Below, in pieces: positions 8,403-16,942 of a DNA stretch of 64,000 nt. Position numbers and translations under genes: made by a program. The stretch comes from CAIKNB01 sp964415965 (lineage in GTDB: Bacteria > Patescibacteriota > Patescibacteriia > 2-12-FULL-60-25), in NCBI GenBank assembly GCA_964415965.1, contig CAYQCK010000002.1:258068-322067 (forward strand). Direction: 5' to 3'. Numbering within the stretch: position 1 is the stretch's first letter; every line of letters starts with the position of its first letter. Below the pieces are notes generated by a model that did not search any database, was not told the origin of the DNA, and saw only the letters and a program-made list of their open reading frames with translations.

Positions 8403-8718
8403 GTAGACGGCCGCAGAACTGGCGGCTCCCCTCCTCCAGGGCCTTGTGGGCCGAGATGCATTCGTCGGTCGAGACCGGCGGCAGATTGGCGAAACGCACT
8501 GCATCCTGCGCTTCCAGGTCGGTCACCAAGCCTATCGAGCTGATGCCTCCGGCGGCTTCGATGACCACGGCCAAAACCGCATGCCCGCAACCCGAACACG
8601 TGCAATGGAAAAGGCGAGCCGGCCCCTTTTCGCCGACCAGCCGGACGGCGCTGTCGGCATAAGCAGCCTGGCACAACGGACAGTGCGCCATGATCTTCTG
8701 CGGGTTGGGATTATCCAT
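8386..8718 (-). CDS. Small zinc-ribbon-like protein of unknown function
   Basis: A 110-residue protein with two cysteine knuckles, CPLC near residue 13 and CSGCGH near residue 41, consistent with one zinc site. The rest is a mixed alpha/beta region without a motif I recognise, and there is no membrane segment. It sits 42 bp before the bL25 gene and hosts that gene's promoter, so the two may be cotranscribed. A weak Shine-Dalgarno AGGATTGGG precedes the ATG. A nucleic-acid role is possible but only inferred from the zinc knuckles. Confidence 0.65.
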   Translation of the reverse strand: MDNPNPQKIMAHCPLCQAAYADSAVRLVGEKGPARLFHCTCSGCGHAVLAVVIEAAGGISSIGLVTDLEAQDAVRFANLPPVSTDECISAHKALEEGSRQFCGRLLDKKA

Positions 8719-8781
8719 ATCCCAATCCTATCTTCAAAGGTATAGCGGCGCAATAGTCGGATAAGCTGTGGATTCGTGGAT

Positions 8782-8812
8782 AAAAAATGCCCGCGACGAG
8801 TGTCGCGGGCGA
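8782..8812 (-). terminator. Terminator of the 404-residue unknown gene
   Basis: Stem GCCCGCGACA/TGTCGCGGGC-type hairpin (8789-8810) followed on the minus strand by six T. Confidence 0.85.
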
Positions 8813-8848
8813 GATCTCCACCTCCTTTCGGCTCTGCCGGCAACCGGC

Positions 8849-10063
8849 CTACCTATCCTTGTACTCTTCCGCCAGTTCAGCCACCGACCGTCCGGTGCTT
8901 CGCGCCAGGAGCCTCAGGCTGAACTGTCTTTCGCGCTTGACGTGCTCATCGTAGGGCGTACCGAGCTCGAGCACGAACGCCATCCCGTCAGCCCAAGGCA
9001 CATCCTTGGAAAGGTACCGTTTTTCGTCCATGTGGTCCTGATTCAGGATGATGGTGCCGAACCTGTCCGAATCCAAGCTGGCGAAATGCGGCCACAGCCC
9101 TTTGAGGACAGCGTGGTTCCAGCTCGCGTGCAGACCGATATCCCTAATTTGTGTGCCCTTGCGCACCCTGAAATTCCACAGCCCCGGCCGATCGGCGCGC
9201 CAGCAACCCTTGAAGCACGCCGCGACGTCCGAACCGTCGCCCCTGACTAGGTAGAGCGTCGGCTCCTCAAGCAGGTGCCGTGAATACTCCCCTTGCTTGG
9301 ACTCGGTCAAATTCAATTCCGCAAAACCAGGACGTGCGTAATCCGGGATTTCCTCGTCGACCGGAACGTTTTCCGGCTCCGTGTCCCGGGGACGAAAGGC
9401 GCGACGCGGCGTCAGATACTGCCACTCGGACCGGTCCAATCCGGCACAGCGCCGGAGGAACTTGGCATGGACATCGAGACGCCACGCTTCGTTGAGTTCC
9501 CAGCCGAAGTAGCAACCATGGCGCATCAGTTTGCCCACGGTCTTGTCGAGGCTTGGGAAATACTGACGGAGCCCCAGCGCCTTGACCATGCGTTTGACCA
9601 AAGCCTCCGGATTCTCGACCCCGCGGTAGGCGCCGTGCCGCGGATCGCGCACTTGCCCATACCTGCCTGAGACGACGCACTCCATCATCTTGAATGTCGC
9701 CAGCTCGCCCGGCATGACCAGGGTGTATTCCTTGGTCTCGTCGTTGGGCAGCTCCTCGCCCGGCATCAGGCAGTCTAGCCGCAACGCGCGGCCCAGCTCC
9801 TTGAGCACCGCCGGCGAATGGTCGCGCTTGGCTTTGGCCAACAGGTTGGCCAGCACGCGCATCTCGGCCATGTAGCCGTCGAACTCCTTGAGGCAGGCGG
9901 TCGGGCTCTCCGCGTGGGCGGCGAAGCCTTCCAGCAAATGCCCAAGGACGCCCTGCTTGAGGAGCATCCCGCGGTGTTTGCGGAACAGCTCATGGGACCT
10001 GAGTTCCTGCGCCAAATCCCGGCAGGCCGTGGCCACAGCCGGATCAAGATCAGCTTGTTGCAT
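8849..10063 (-). CDS. Unknown protein, 404 residues
   Basis: I do not recognise this family. The protein is soluble, mixed alpha/beta and rich in charged and aromatic residues. The N-terminal third (about 1-110) is helical; the C-terminal half contains several Trp/Asp/His-rich blocks (GLHASWNH, NQDHMDEKRYL) that could form a compact domain. ATG 10063 is preceded by GGGAAG at suitable spacing. It is a single-gene unit with a strong terminator downstream and a run of five hairpins upstream (10096-10197). Confidence 0.6.
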   Translation of the reverse strand: MQQADLDPAVATACRDLAQELRSHELFRKHRGMLLKQGVLGHLLEGFAAHAESPTACLKEFDGYMAEMRVLANLLAKAKRDHSPAVLKELGRALRLDCLMPGEELPNDETKEYTLVMPGELATFKMMECVVSGRYGQVRDPRHGAYRGVENPEALVKRMVKALGLRQYFPSLDKTVGKLMRHGCYFGWELNEAWRLDVHAKFLRRCAGLDRSEWQYLTPRRAFRPRDTEPENVPVDEEIPDYARPGFAELNLTESKQGEYSRHLLEEPTLYLVRGDGSDVAACFKGCWRADRPGLWNFRVRKGTQIRDIGLHASWNHAVLKGLWPHFASLDSDRFGTIILNQDHMDEKRYLSKDVPWADGMAFVLELGTPYDEHVKRERQFSLRLLARSTGRSVAELAEEYKDR

Positions 10064-10095
10064 GAGGCACTTCCCTTCGGATGGATGTCAATGCC

Positions 10096-10164
10096 GCGTC
10101 CTGGGGACGCGACTCTTCCGGAGTCCAGGCTCATCCTGGATCCGGTCGGCCTCCTGGGAGGCCG
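10096..10164. other. Cluster of four small hairpins upstream of unknown gene
   Basis: Successive inverted repeats: GCGTCC/GGACGC (10096-10110), GACTC/GAGTC (10111-10125), CCAGG/CCTGG (10125-10139) and CGGCCTCC/GGAGGCCG (10147-10164). They lie in the leader region of the 8849-10063 gene, just beyond the rodA terminator. Confidence 0.55.
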
Positions 10165-10169
10165 CTATC

Positions 10170-10197
10170 AAAGTACGCCTCCATTGAGGCGTACTTT
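10170..10197 (-). terminator. rodA terminator
   Basis: An 11-bp perfect stem AAGTACGCCTC/GAGGCGTACTT with a 4-nt loop, flanked by A/T runs; it is nearly symmetrical. Confidence 0.85.
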
Positions 10198-10214
10198 TGG
10201 GTTTTCGTCAATGG

Positions 10215-11315
10215 CTAATGCGTCTGCCGGCTATGCACCGCGACCGACTGCGCCAAGCCGATGGCCAGGAACATGCAGATGACGGACGAGGCGGCCGCCG
10301 ACAGGAAGGGCAGCGGGATTCCGGTGACCGGCATGATGCCGAGGTTCATCCCGGCGTTGACCAACAGATGGAACGCGACCATGGCCAGCAGCGTCACCAG
10401 TAAAATTCCGGCGAAGGCGTCGTCCGATTGCATACCGATGCGTACGAAGCGGGTCATGAGCAAGCCGAAGAAACCGAGGACGAGCGCCAGGCCGACGAAG
10501 CCGAGCTCCTCGCCCAGGACGGCGAACATGAAATCTGTCGAGGCCTCCGGCAAGAAGCGGAGCCTGGCCTGGGAGCCTTCGCCGATGCCTTTCCCGAACA
10601 AGCCGCCGGACCCGACCGCGATGCGCGCCTGGGCCACGTTGTAGGATGCGCCGTACGGATCGAGGGATGGGTTGACGAACGACGCGAGGCGATCGCGCTG
10701 GTACGGTTTGAGGCCAAAATTCCAGAGGAGGAACGACGCGGACACGATGGTCAGGACGAGGATCCACCAGGCGTGGCGCGGCAAGCCGCAGAACAGCGCT
10801 GCCGCCAGCCACATGGCCACGAGCACCATCGCCGAGCCGAAGTCCGGCTGGAGCAGAGTCAACGCGACATATGCCCCGGTCGCCACGCCGCTGCCGACGA
10901 ACGCCGTCCAGGTCAGGCGCTGGTGCGCCAGCCTGGCGAGATAGCTGGCGAGAAAAACCGCCAAGGCAATCTTAGCCAACTCGACCGGCTGGAACGACAG
11001 GGCTCCGACGACGAACCAGCGCCCTCCGCCGTGGCTCGCCGTCCCGAAGACCAGGGACGCGGCCAGCATCAGCAAACCGCCGACGTAGACGAAAATCGCC
11101 GCGATCCGGAGCTGGCGGTAATCAAGCAGAGCCAAAGCCAAAGCCGCCGCCAGGCCGATGGCCACGGCCAGGAACTGTTTCTTGAACTGGAAAAAATCCC
11201 CGTCGCGCGAGATGTTGATGCCGTAGATGGCCAGCAGCCCGATCGAGGTCAAGGTCAGGACCGCGAACATCATCAGCCAATCCAAACGGAGGAAATTGCC
11301 GAGCCAGCGTTGCAT
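10215..11315 (-). CDS. rodA: SEDS peptidoglycan polymerase RodA
   Basis: RodA polymerises lipid II into glycan strands for side-wall growth, usually with a class B PBP. The 366-residue protein has about ten transmembrane segments and the SEDS signatures GGRWF, QPVELAK, QPDFGSA, STDFMFAVLGEELG and the C-terminal NLGIMPVTGIPLPFLS. The last element is of RodA rather than FtsW type. ATG 11315 is chosen, since the longer reading begins at a TTG without support. No PBP gene is adjacent in this window. Confidence 0.92.
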   Translation of the reverse strand: MQRWLGNFLRLDWLMMFAVLTLTSIGLLAIYGINISRDGDFFQFKKQFLAVAIGLAAALALALLDYRQLRIAAIFVYVGGLLMLAASLVFGTASHGGGRWFVVGALSFQPVELAKIALAVFLASYLARLAHQRLTWTAFVGSGVATGAYVALTLLQPDFGSAMVLVAMWLAAALFCGLPRHAWWILVLTIVSASFLLWNFGLKPYQRDRLASFVNPSLDPYGASYNVAQARIAVGSGGLFGKGIGEGSQARLRFLPEASTDFMFAVLGEELGFVGLALVLGFFGLLMTRFVRIGMQSDDAFAGILLVTLLAMVAFHLLVNAGMNLGIMPVTGIPLPFLSAAASSVICMFLAIGLAQSVAVHSRQTH

Positions 11316-11347
11316 GGCGTTAGCTTGCCACAACCAAAAGAAAATCG

Positions 11348-11373
11348 GTAGGGGCGAAGAGATTCGTCCCTAC
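11348..11373. repeat. Small palindromic repeat, GTAGGGGCGAA type
   Basis: GTAGGGGCGAA..TTCGTCCCTAC, an imperfect inverted repeat that supplies the stop codon of the 11370-12251 gene. Relatives lie at 41727-41746 and 58745-58767. Confidence 0.7.
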
Positions 11374-12251
11374 TTGAAATACTGCGTCTTGAGGAATGAA
11401 TTCGGGTCGAGCAGGTTGACCTGCGGGATGATTTCGGTTTCGGTCACGCCGGACGGGTTGTCGGGCCAGACGATCTGGATCGGCCTTTTCTCGCCCGGGC
11501 TGATGTTCGTGACTTTGACCTGCTGGATGGCCAGCGTGTTGCCGGCGCGCAAGAGCCGGATGAACAGGTCCACGCCCCAGAATCCGTAAGCGCCGTCGTT
11601 GATGAGGTCGAAGCTCGATTGCCCCACCGTCTTGCTGCCGACCGTCAGGCTATTGTCGTATTTGACGTTCTCGAAACGGAGGCGCAGGCGATCGGCCGCG
11701 AAAGCCTTGTAGCTGCCGCCCACGAAATTCGGGTCCAGCCGATGCCAACGCACGTTGTCCACGGAAAAGGTCGCGCTCCGCCCGCCGCGCGCCTCCGGCT
11801 TGAAGCCCAATTCGGTTATGTTCTGCTCGCTTTCCGGCAGGACATAACCCGAGCGCAACGGAGTCTGTTCGCCCGAGACGTCGAACCGGTAATTGAATTC
11901 GGCCCACCATTGCGTATTGGGGTTTGAGATGGCGACCGCCATGTCGAGACGGTTATCGGTCCCGCTCCAGACGCTCACGTCGGACATCCCGACCTGCTGC
12001 GGGCGATCGGCTTCGAGGCCCGAGAGGAGCTGCTGGTTCAGGGCGATGTCGCGCGTCAGCCGCGATTCCCGCGGATACGAAATGGCGTAGGCGTCCAACA
12101 GGCCCCAGATGGAGTATCCCCAGAGCACGGCGCAGAACGCGATGAGCGAACCGTAACCCGCCTTGCGCACCGTGATGCGGTTCCGCACCCACCAATTGGC
12201 CATCTGCAGGTCGCCCGAGGACAGCCCGCCGATCGAATTATCTTCTGCCAT
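11370..12251 (-). CDS. Membrane-anchored protein of unknown function, 293 residues
   Basis: A short cytoplasmic N-terminus, one transmembrane segment at about residues 34-55, and a large extracytoplasmic part that looks beta-rich (many alternating hydrophobic positions, NPN and WW turns). I cannot name the family; the layout suggests an envelope protein. A TAAACT -10 box lies 9 nt before the ATG. It is 54 bp upstream of rodA on the same strand, so a cell-envelope role is plausible by context only. The stop codon falls within a palindromic repeat. Confidence 0.65.
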   Translation of the reverse strand: MAEDNSIGGLSSGDLQMANWWVRNRITVRKAGYGSLIAFCAVLWGYSIWGLLDAYAISYPRESRLTRDIALNQQLLSGLEADRPQQVGMSDVSVWSGTDNRLDMAVAISNPNTQWWAEFNYRFDVSGEQTPLRSGYVLPESEQNITELGFKPEARGGRSATFSVDNVRWHRLDPNFVGGSYKAFAADRLRLRFENVKYDNSLTVGSKTVGQSSFDLINDGAYGFWGVDLFIRLLRAGNTLAIQQVKVTNISPGEKRPIQIVWPDNPSGVTETEIIPQVNLLDPNSFLKTQYFK

Positions 12252-12327
12252 AATGGCTACAGTTTAGCACGAGTGAGGCCCGCCTGTCTGACTGCGCGGG
12301 CAGACCGGACACCGCCGATCATTCGAA

Positions 12328-12963
12328 CTATTTCACGAACTTGATGGACTTGATGATTGGATCGAAAAATTGCGCAATTCTTCGTTCGGTTTCCGTGCGC
12401 ATTTTTTCGAATTCCGGGGATCCATCCGAATGCGTCTCGATTGTGTACTCAAAATCAAAGCAAACCCCATCCATAAAGGTCCGGTAAATCGGCCCCTCCC
12501 ACAAACCACCCGCCGCCCCCTCGTTCCAATATCCCGTCCTGAAAGTCACCCCATTGATGACCACGGACTCGGTCAGAGGACCCCGCTGCGTCGACGTAGC
12601 GTAGCAATCTTCTTCCTCTCCCTTTCCATTCCAAACCGACAGCACCAACGGACTGGATATTCGGGCACTGGACGGGTCCGTAATCGAGAACAGCTGCCTC
12701 GATACGCCCGGCGCGGCGAAAGCGCTGACATCAATATCCGACGTCGCTAGTGCTGCCGACATGGTCGGATAAGCCACCTGCACTCCGAACTCAGGATCCG
12801 TATAGGTCGTCATCTCCGGGGCAGCCATAGGAGCCGCAGGCGGCGGACCGATCGGCACGGGCCGCGCGGACATGCGCTGGGTCGCCGGCGCCGAGGCAAA
12901 GGGTAGCGAACATCCTGCGCCGAAAAGCATGGCGCAGGCGAGGGCGACGTAGGGGTATTTCAT
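12328..12963 (-). CDS. Putative lipoprotein of unknown function
   Basis: A 211-residue protein with a lipoprotein signal: a positive N-terminus, a hydrophobic stretch and lipobox FGAGC ending at about Cys18. A Pro/Ala-rich linker follows, then a globular domain of about 150 residues containing two cysteines that could form a disulphide. It is likely attached to the outer face of the membrane. ATG 12963 lies 6 nt after the -10 box TATACT, so a leaderless mRNA is likely. The domain resembles nothing I recognise. Confidence 0.65.
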   Translation of the reverse strand: MKYPYVALACAMLFGAGCSLPFASAPATQRMSARPVPIGPPPAAPMAAPEMTTYTDPEFGVQVAYPTMSAALATSDIDVSAFAAPGVSRQLFSITDPSSARISSPLVLSVWNGKGEEEDCYATSTQRGPLTESVVINGVTFRTGYWNEGAAGGLWEGPIYRTFMDGVCFDFEYTIETHSDGSPEFEKMRTETERRIAQFFDPIIKSIKFVK

Positions 12964-13034
12964 GCGGCCAGTATAGCCCATTCCCGACCCTGGACAAACC
13001 TGCGTCCCGATGCCTGCCGGGGCGTCCTTTCCTC

Positions 13035-13063
13035 TTGGCTAGATGCGTTGGATAAGGTAACAT
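13035..13063 (+). promoter_or_regulatory. gyrB promoter
   Basis: -35 TTGGCT, 17-nt spacer, -10 TAACAT; the ATG is 17 nt downstream. Confidence 0.65.
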
Positions 13064-13080
13064 CACTGGGTCAAAAACCT

Positions 13081-15123
13081 ATGGCCAAAGACGAAGCGAA
13101 AAAGAAATCCGGCGGTTACGGCGCCGAACAGATCTCGGTCCTCGAGGGTTTGGAACCGGTGCGCAAACGCCCCGGCATGTACATCGGCTCGACCGGACCC
13201 GAGGGTTTGCACCATCTCATCTGGGAAGTCGTGGACAACTGTTTCGACGAAGCCATGGCCGGCCATGCCGACGAGATTTCGGTCATCCTGAACGCGGACG
13301 GCACGGTTTCGGTCAAAGACAACGGCCGCGGCATCCCGGTCGACCTCCACAAGCAATATAAGGTCTCGGCCCTCGAGCTCGTGCTGACCAAGCTCCATGC
13401 CGGCGGCAAGTTCGGCGGCGAAGGCTCGGGCTACAAGATATCCGGCGGCCTCCACGGCGTCGGCGTCTCGGTCGTCAACGCCCTTTCCGAATGGGTCGAG
13501 GCGCGGGTCGAGCGCGACGGCGGCGAATTCGTGCAGGAATACAAGTTCGGCAAACCGCAGTTCAAGGTCAAGCAGGTCGGCAAATCCAAGAACCACGGCA
13601 CGACCATAACCTTCAAGCCGGACGGGACCATCTTCACGACCACCGAATTCGACCTCAAATACATCCTCGACCACCTGCGCCAGCAGTGCTACCTGACGAA
13701 GAAGATCAAGGTCTCGGTCGCCGACCAGCGCACCAAGGGCCAGAACGACGTCTACGTCTTCTACTTCGAAGGCGGCGTCGCTTCGTACATCCGCCACCTC
13801 AACCACACCAAGACGCCCAAGCACGACAACATCTTCTATATCGAGAAGAAGGTCGACGAAATCCAGGTCGAAGTCGGGCTGCAGTACGTCGACGACTACA
13901 AGGAGACGCTGATGGCGTTCGCCAACAATGAATACAATCCGGAAGGCGGCACGCACGTCATGGGTTTCCGCACCGCGCTGACCCGCGTCCTCAACAACTA
14001 CTCCCGGTCGAAGGGCTACCTGAAGGAAAAGGACGACAACCTGACGGGCGACGACGTGCGCGAAGGCCTGGCCGCCGCCATCTCGGTCAAGCTGCCGGAA
14101 CCGCAGTTCGAAGGGCAGACCAAAGCCAAGCTCGGCAATCCCGAAGCGCGCGGCGCCGTCGAGACCGTCTTCGGCGAAGCGTTCGCCACCTATCTCGAAG
14201 AGCATCCGAAGGACGCCGAGGCCATCATCGGCAAATGCGTCCTGGCCCAGCGCGCCCGCGCCGCGGCCCGCGCCGCCCGCGACACCGTGCTGCGCAAGGG
14301 CGCGCTCGAAGGGCTGACGCTCCCCGGCAAGCTCGCCGACTGCTCGTCGCGCGACGCCTCGATCTCCGAACTCTACATCGTCGAGGGCGACTCGGCCGGC
14401 GGTTCCGCCAAACAGGGCCGCGACCGCGAGACCCAGGCCATCCTCCCCTTGCGCGGCAAGATCCTGAACGTGGAGCGCGCCCGCCTCGACAAGATGCTGG
14501 CCAACAACGAGGTCAAGAACCTGGTCATCGCCCTGGGCACCAACATCGGCGAGATGTTCGACATCAGCAAGCTGCGCTACCACCGCATCGTGCTCATGAC
14601 CGATGCCGACGTCGACGGCGCCCACATCCGCACCCTGCTCCTGACGCTCTTCTACCGCTACTTCCCGCAGCTCATAACCGAGAAGCACATCTACATCGCC
14701 CAGCCGCCGCTCTTCCGCATCCAGATGGGCAAGAACGTCCGCTACTGCTTCTCCGAGGAGGAACGCGACAAGCAGGTCGAGGAATTCAAGAAGCTCAAGG
14801 AAGAACGCTCCAAGACCAAAGGCAAGAAAGGTGAGGAGCCCGAACCCGAAGAGGACGCGACGGCCGAAACCGAGAGCGAGCCCGAGGAGGGCGTGACCAA
14901 GGTCGCCGGCATAACCATCCAGCGCTACAAAGGTCTGGGCGAGATGAACCCCGACCAGCTTTGGGAGACGACCATGAACCCGCAGAACCGCGTCATGAAG
15001 GTCGTGAACATCGAGGACGCCGAGGAAGCCGACCAGACGTTCGATACCCTGATGGGCACCGAGGTCGCCTCGCGCAAGAAGTTCATCCAGACGCACGCCA
15101 AGAACGCGAATTTGGATGTCTGA
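13081..15123 (+). CDS. gyrB: DNA gyrase subunit B
   Basis: The ATPase subunit of DNA gyrase, which introduces negative supercoils. The order is GHKL ATPase (NCFDEA, DNGRGIPVD, GGLHGVGVSVVNALS), transducer domain, and TOPRIM domain (EGDSAGG, DADVDGAHI). The C-terminal tail carries QRYKGLGEMNPDQLWETTM, a GyrB/ParE signature. At 680 residues it lacks the large insert of the E. coli protein. A Lys/Glu-rich, acidic low-complexity insert of about 35 residues lies between TOPRIM and the tail. ATG 13081 is preferred to one at 13048, which lies within the promoter. gyrA is not nearby. Confidence 0.95.
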   Translation: MAKDEAKKKSGGYGAEQISVLEGLEPVRKRPGMYIGSTGPEGLHHLIWEVVDNCFDEAMAGHADEISVILNADGTVSVKDNGRGIPVDLHKQYKVSALELVLTKLHAGGKFGGEGSGYKISGGLHGVGVSVVNALSEWVEARVERDGGEFVQEYKFGKPQFKVKQVGKSKNHGTTITFKPDGTIFTTTEFDLKYILDHLRQQCYLTKKIKVSVADQRTKGQNDVYVFYFEGGVASYIRHLNHTKTPKHDNIFYIEKKVDEIQVEVGLQYVDDYKETLMAFANNEYNPEGGTHVMGFRTALTRVLNNYSRSKGYLKEKDDNLTGDDVREGLAAAISVKLPEPQFEGQTKAKLGNPEARGAVETVFGEAFATYLEEHPKDAEAIIGKCVLAQRARAAARAARDTVLRKGALEGLTLPGKLADCSSRDASISELYIVEGDSAGGSAKQGRDRETQAILPLRGKILNVERARLDKMLANNEVKNLVIALGTNIGEMFDISKLRYHRIVLMTDADVDGAHIRTLLLTLFYRYFPQLITEKHIYIAQPPLFRIQMGKNVRYCFSEEERDKQVEEFKKLKEERSKTKGKKGEEPEPEEDATAETESEPEEGVTKVAGITIQRYKGLGEMNPDQLWETTMNPQNRVMKVVNIEDAEEADQTFDTLMGTEVASRKKFIQTHAKNANLDV

Positions 15124-15147
15124 AAAAAAACAATCAATGAATGGAAA

Positions 15148-15170
15148 GGCGGGCTAAGGCCCGCCTTTTC
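15148..15170 (+). terminator. gyrB terminator
   Basis: Stem GGCGGGC/GCCCGCC, then TTTTCGTTTTC. Confidence 0.9.
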
Positions 15171-15176
15171 GTTTTC

Positions 15177-15205
15177 TTGACCGGGCGCTCTGCCTGTATT
15201 TAGAT
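15177..15205 (+). promoter_or_regulatory. Promoter of 273-aa unknown gene
   Basis: -35 TTGACC begins in the T tail of the gyrB terminator; 17-nt spacer; -10 TTAGAT. Confidence 0.65.
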
Positions 15206-15242
15206 GCTGCCAGGACTTTCCAAATCGCGAACGGAGGAAACC

Positions 15243-16025
15243 ATGGCCGACAAAGGCTTCGCTTTCGGCAAGGACATATTCAACCAGGAAGAGCTCTGCC
15301 GCCTCGCCGCGCAACGCAAGGGCCTGCAGCTCAGGGAGGGCGATTCGAAGACCGTCAGCGAACCCCTGGCCTCGGTCGAACTCACCGCCGTGGTCCTGCG
15401 CAAGCTGGACGAGCTCGGCATCAAGCGCCACGAGCGGCCGGACGATGTCTTCACCCTGGCCGACACCAATCCCCAGGTCCACACCCCGGGCTGGACCGAC
15501 AGCAACTACTGGAACTTCAAGCCGATCGACCTCGAGAAGGGGCCCGTGTCCTCGGAGACGCGGAGGAAGAACCTGAAATTCGACCTGCGCATCGACTTGA
15601 GCGTCGAGCTCCGCGTCGACCAGCGGGAACGCGGCGTCGTCCTGGTCCCGCAGGCCAGCGGGACGTTCCTCTCGCCGTCCGATCCCCTGCCCAATTTCCG
15701 CATGTTCAAGGCGCTGGTCGAAATCGTCGGCGAGATGCCGTATGTCGCCCGCGAAATCGCGAGCTACGGGAACGTCGTAGTCTCGTGGAACGACCTCGGC
15801 CTGGGCGGCCTGCGCAGCCTCATGGAGCTTTACCGGGAGTTCTCCGGCGGCAAGCCGGCCCTCGAGGAATTGGCGCGCCGCGACGGCATCTTCGACCCCA
15901 GCCCGTTTCCCGTGTCCAATTCCCCGGTGAGCGCCGTGCGCTACGTCGCCGAGACCGAGCAGCCGCGCCTGTTCCGGCGCTGGAAAGAAGAACTCGAAGA
16001 ATACCGCGCCAAGCTCGCCCTGTGA
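15243..16025 (+). CDS. Unknown protein, 260 residues
   Basis: No recognised domain, signal peptide or membrane segment. The middle (about 100-130) alternates charged and hydrophobic residues as in beta strands (KFDLRIDLSVELRVDQRE), and the C-terminus is helical. ATG 15243 has a strong GGAGG site 6 nt upstream. With its own promoter and terminator it is an independent unit, one of several such genes of unknown function in this window. It converges on the 16114-16815 gene. Confidence 0.6.
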   Translation: MADKGFAFGKDIFNQEELCRLAAQRKGLQLREGDSKTVSEPLASVELTAVVLRKLDELGIKRHERPDDVFTLADTNPQVHTPGWTDSNYWNFKPIDLEKGPVSSETRRKNLKFDLRIDLSVELRVDQRERGVVLVPQASGTFLSPSDPLPNFRMFKALVEIVGEMPYVAREIASYGNVVVSWNDLGLGGLRSLMELYREFSGGKPALEELARRDGIFDPSPFPVSNSPVSAVRYVAETEQPRLFRRWKEELEEYRAKLAL

Positions 16026-16030
16026 GCCGC

Positions 16031-16066
16031 ATCCCCCGCCGCACTCCGGCCGGGGGTATTTTTTTC
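16031..16066 (+). terminator. Terminator of 15243-16025 gene
   Basis: GC-rich hairpin with CCCCCG/CGGGGG outer stem followed by TATTTTTTT. Confidence 0.8.
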
Positions 16067-16070
16067 GGAT

Positions 16071-16102
16071 AAAAAAAACGCGCACGGAGAGTATCCGCGC
16101 GC
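16071..16102 (-). terminator. Terminator of 16114-16815 gene
   Basis: Stem GCGCACGGA/TCCGCGCGC (one wobble pair), followed on the minus strand by eight T. Confidence 0.8.
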
Positions 16103-16113
16103 ATGCCATCGGT

Positions 16114-16815
16114 TCAAGGGACGAGCCCGGTGGCGATCCACCGCGGGACGTTCGCCGGATGGAACTTGAGGATGACGTTGTCGGCCACTTGGCCGCGCAG
16201 GTCATGCCTGACGCAATCGATGTGCGGCACCAGCCCGTTCAGCGCCGTCGCGCCGGGGCACGAGACGCCGCTCGACCGGTAGTCGGCCAGCCGTTCCGGA
16301 TGGATGAACAGGATGCAGGCGGCGAGATAGGGATCCAGGAAGAATTCGCCCTCGCGGAGCATCGGGCCGACCCTGCCCACCCAGGAGTCCGGCCAAGCGC
16401 GCCCGAGCTGGACGGCGAAGACCATGAAATCCCCGGGCTGTCCGGCGAGCTTCGAGACGGCGCGGGCGGTGTTCGGATCGGCCCGCAGGCCGTCCAACGT
16501 CCGGCCGTGCTTGTGCGGATCGTACTGGACCCAGGCATGGTTCCGCGAGTAGAGGCCGCCCAGCGCCGAATGCAGGGCCCGGATGTTGTCGTACGTCTTG
16601 ACGCTCACCAGATTGGCCAGCGTGTGGGTCTTGGGCACGACGGCGATGCCGTCCCACCCTGTCGGGACCTTCAGGCCGCGGGCCAGATTGGCCACGTTCG
16701 AACCGTCGAGCTTCAGCTCGGGCAGCTCGCGCCGGAAATACGCGACCTGCATCTCGGGCGCCAAAGTGCCTTTCCAGCCGACCGGATAACCCGAATTCCT
16801 GGTCTTGCTCTTCAT
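16114..16815 (-). CDS. Unknown protein, 233 residues
   Basis: A soluble protein I cannot assign. It has no signal peptide or clear membrane segment and a scattering of His, Trp and Cys residues (HAWVQYDPHKHGR, SCPGA, HIDCVRHD) that could bind a metal, though no known site is evident. AAGGAG 7 nt before ATG 16815 and a full promoter (16846-16874) support the start. It is transcribed divergently from the 16943 gene. Confidence 0.55.
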   Translation of the reverse strand: MKSKTRNSGYPVGWKGTLAPEMQVAYFRRELPELKLDGSNVANLARGLKVPTGWDGIAVVPKTHTLANLVSVKTYDNIRALHSALGGLYSRNHAWVQYDPHKHGRTLDGLRADPNTARAVSKLAGQPGDFMVFAVQLGRAWPDSWVGRVGPMLREGEFFLDPYLAACILFIHPERLADYRSSGVSCPGATALNGLVPHIDCVRHDLRGQVADNVILKFHPANVPRWIATGLVP

Positions 16816-16845
16816 CGTTCCGCTCCTTGGGAAGGTGCCGGCGTA

Positions 16846-16874
16846 AAGCTACAGGCAAACGCCGCCGCCGTCAA
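16846..16874 (-). promoter_or_regulatory. Promoter of 16114-16815 gene
   Basis: On the minus strand: -35 TTGACG, 17-nt spacer, -10 TAGCTT. Confidence 0.65.
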
Positions 16875-16883
16875 AACCCGTCA

Positions 16884-16912
16884 TTGACACGGACCGCTGC
16901 TGCCTATAAGTT
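16884..16912 (+). promoter_or_regulatory. Promoter of 16943-17392 gene
   Basis: -35 TTGACA; the -10 is TATAAG (15-nt spacer) or TAAGTT (17-nt spacer). It is back to back with the divergent promoter, the two -35 boxes 10 nt apart. Confidence 0.65.
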
Positions 16913-16942
16913 CAGCCGAGGACCTTAAGCTGGAGGCCGGCC

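Noticed and set aside
13063..15096. Open frame of 677 codons opposite gyrB
   Set aside because: It is a mirror of gyrB caused by high GC and codon bias; composition is low complexity (Leu, Asp, Gly, Arg) and gyrB is certain.
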